Assembly (NCBI RefSeq): GCF_027938815.1 | Contig: NZ_CP115913.1 | Coordinates: forward strand, 4,994,001-5,058,000 | DNA length: 64,000 bases | Direction of reading: 5' to 3' | DNA from: Oceanirhabdus sp. W0125-5 | GTDB taxonomy: Bacteria; Bacillota; Clostridia; Clostridiales; Clostridiaceae | Shown: positions 63,138 to 64,000 of the stretch, in pieces | Layout of the letters: every line of letters starts with the position of its first letter | Numbering within the stretch: position 1 is the stretch's first letter | Program-made: the position numbers and the translations under genes | The notes under the pieces: model-generated | The model's database searches: none | Seen by the model: only the letters and a program-made list of their open reading frames with translations | What the model was told of the DNA's origin: nothing

Positions 63138-63165
63138 TAATATATGATTATTTGATATTTTTTGT
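63138..63165 (-). promoter_or_regulatory. Sigma-K-like promoter of the heparinase-like gene
   Basis: The minus strand reads AC-N17-CATATATTA, a full match to the sigma-K consensus, about 69 bases before the ATG at 63069. Confidence 0.65.
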
Positions 63166-63191
63166 GCAAAACAAAAACTGACAAGTGATAA

Positions 63192-63848
63192 TCACCTATC
63201 AGTTTCAGAAGAATTGTTAATATTAAATAATCTTTTAAAGAAAGACTTGTTTTCATTTTCACTAATCTTAAATTCTAAGTCCTTAATTTGATTATTTAGG
63301 TTTATTATTTCTTCATTTAATAATAAATTCTTTGCTTCATATTCATCAGTTTTATATTTTAAATCAGTTATTTCATTTTTATATTTTTGTATTATATTTT
63401 GATTCTTTGATTCATATTCATCAATTTTTTCTTTTAAGTCTGATATTTCATTTTTATATTGTTGTATGTTATTTTCTTTCTTTATTTCTTTCTCTCTCAA
63501 ATCTTTAAGTTCATTATCTTTTTCTAAACAAATAAGTTCCAACTCATTAATTTTTTCTTCTTTATTAATGAGATTTTCCTGTATATGATTAATATTTTTA
63601 TTTAGTAATTCTTTATACTCTTGAAATTTATTATATTGTTTATTCATATTTTCAATTTTTCCTTCGTATGATTTCACTCTCATTTTTTGGTTTTTAAGCA
63701 TATCCTCAAATTCAGCAATTAATTGATTCTTTTGCTTAATCTGTTTTTCTAGATCTATTAATTTATCATTAACTATGCTTATAGAGTTATTACTAGTGGC
63801 TGAATGATTATTTAATGTATTATCAGGTTTATTATTATTAAATTCCAT
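63192..63848 (-). CDS. Coiled-coil protein
   Basis: This 218-residue protein starts with an Asn/Ser-rich segment (MEFNNNKPDNTLNNHSATSN), then an almost unbroken heptad coiled coil from about residue 28 to 200, ending KSFFKRLFNINNSSETDR. Two near-identical segments, YKNEISDLKEKIDEYESKN and YKNEITDLKYKTDEYEAKN, show internal duplication. No enzymatic motif. It may organise or measure length in the glycan system; this is only suggested by location. A sigma-E-type match (ATA-N17-CATATTTTA) lies upstream at 63881-63909. Confidence 0.65.
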   Translation of the reverse strand: MEFNNNKPDNTLNNHSATSNNSISIVNDKLIDLEKQIKQKNQLIAEFEDMLKNQKMRVKSYEGKIENMNKQYNKFQEYKELLNKNINHIQENLINKEEKINELELICLEKDNELKDLREKEIKKENNIQQYKNEISDLKEKIDEYESKNQNIIQKYKNEITDLKYKTDEYEAKNLLLNEEIINLNNQIKDLEFKISENENKSFFKRLFNINNSSETDR

Positions 63849-64000
63849 TCAAACAGTCCTTCCATATATTACTCTTAATATAAAATATGCAAAACAAATT
63901 ATATATTATAACTAAAATATCCATTTATTACTTCATTAAATTAACGCTTTTCACAAAAAATAACCTGTATTTCTTTATTTAATTTTATAGCATTTATATA
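63849..64000. other. Intergenic region at the right edge
   Basis: AT-rich. It contains the ribosome site (GGAAGGA) of the coiled-coil gene and a CATATTTTA -10-like sequence with ATA 17 bases upstream (minus strand, 63881-63909), compatible with mother-cell sigma-E. No gene seen. Confidence 0.4.

Noticed and set aside
1..64000. tRNA, rRNA, prophage or complete insertion sequence
   Set aside because: No tRNA cloverleaf, rRNA, integrase, phage structural or transposase gene could be recognised in any frame.

Overview
The window is AT-rich DNA from a spore-forming low-GC Firmicute, most likely a Clostridium in the broad sense. Supporting this are the AT-rich codon use, strong Shine-Dalgarno sites (GGAGG), a T-box-controlled aminoacyl-tRNA synthetase, pdxS/pdxT-type vitamin B6 synthesis, CotS-like and CgeB-like spore genes, and sequences resembling the mother-cell sigma-K promoter (AC-N16/17-CATANNNTA). 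The species cannot be named from the sequence.

Layout. 0-4 kb: the end of an ABC-F ATPase, a ComFB-like protein, a DUF4184 membrane protein, a lipoprotein and pdxS-pdxT. 4-10.2 kb: a spore-surface-type cluster on the minus strand. It holds five small Cys-rich paralogues, three C1q/BclA-C-terminus-like proteins and a DUF11 protein whose tail carries the same small Cys-containing module. A glycosyltransferase with TPR-like repeats follows on the plus strand. 12.4-14.6 kb: an ECF sigma/anti-sigma pair and a duplicated copy whose anti-sigma factor is only 45 residues long. 14.9-27 kb: single-gene units (MazG, Nudix, FMN split-barrel, four GNATs, two APH/CotS-like kinases, T-box GluRS, a ClpX with an unusual leader), separated by a dispersed palindromic repeat with core GGGGACGGTTCAT. 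27-36 kb: HxlR regulator, two-component system, acidic secreted repeat protein, iron alcohol dehydrogenase, a frameshifted PocR-histidine kinase and a flavin reductase-like protein.

36-64 kb is a large surface-glycan region. It contains rmlADCB (dTDP-rhamnose); an overlapping four-gene operon (GT4-GT2 fusion, SDR, DegT aminotransferase, hexapeptide acyltransferase); two nucleotide-sugar dehydrogenases; five CgeB-like glycosyltransferases; a PIG-L deacetylase with a GNAT and a WbqC protein; an FkbM methyltransferase; another GT4; a heparinase II/III-like lyase; a secreted beta-helix protein; and a coiled-coil protein.

Main inference: the 4-10 kb surface proteins and much of the 48-63 kb glycan genes look like one late-sporulation programme that builds and decorates the spore's outer layer. 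Six transcription units (the DUF11 gene and five glycan units) have an upstream match to the sigma-K consensus with correct spacing. The small Cys module shared by five stand-alone proteins and the DUF11 tail is not a family I can name. It is the best candidate here for something undescribed.
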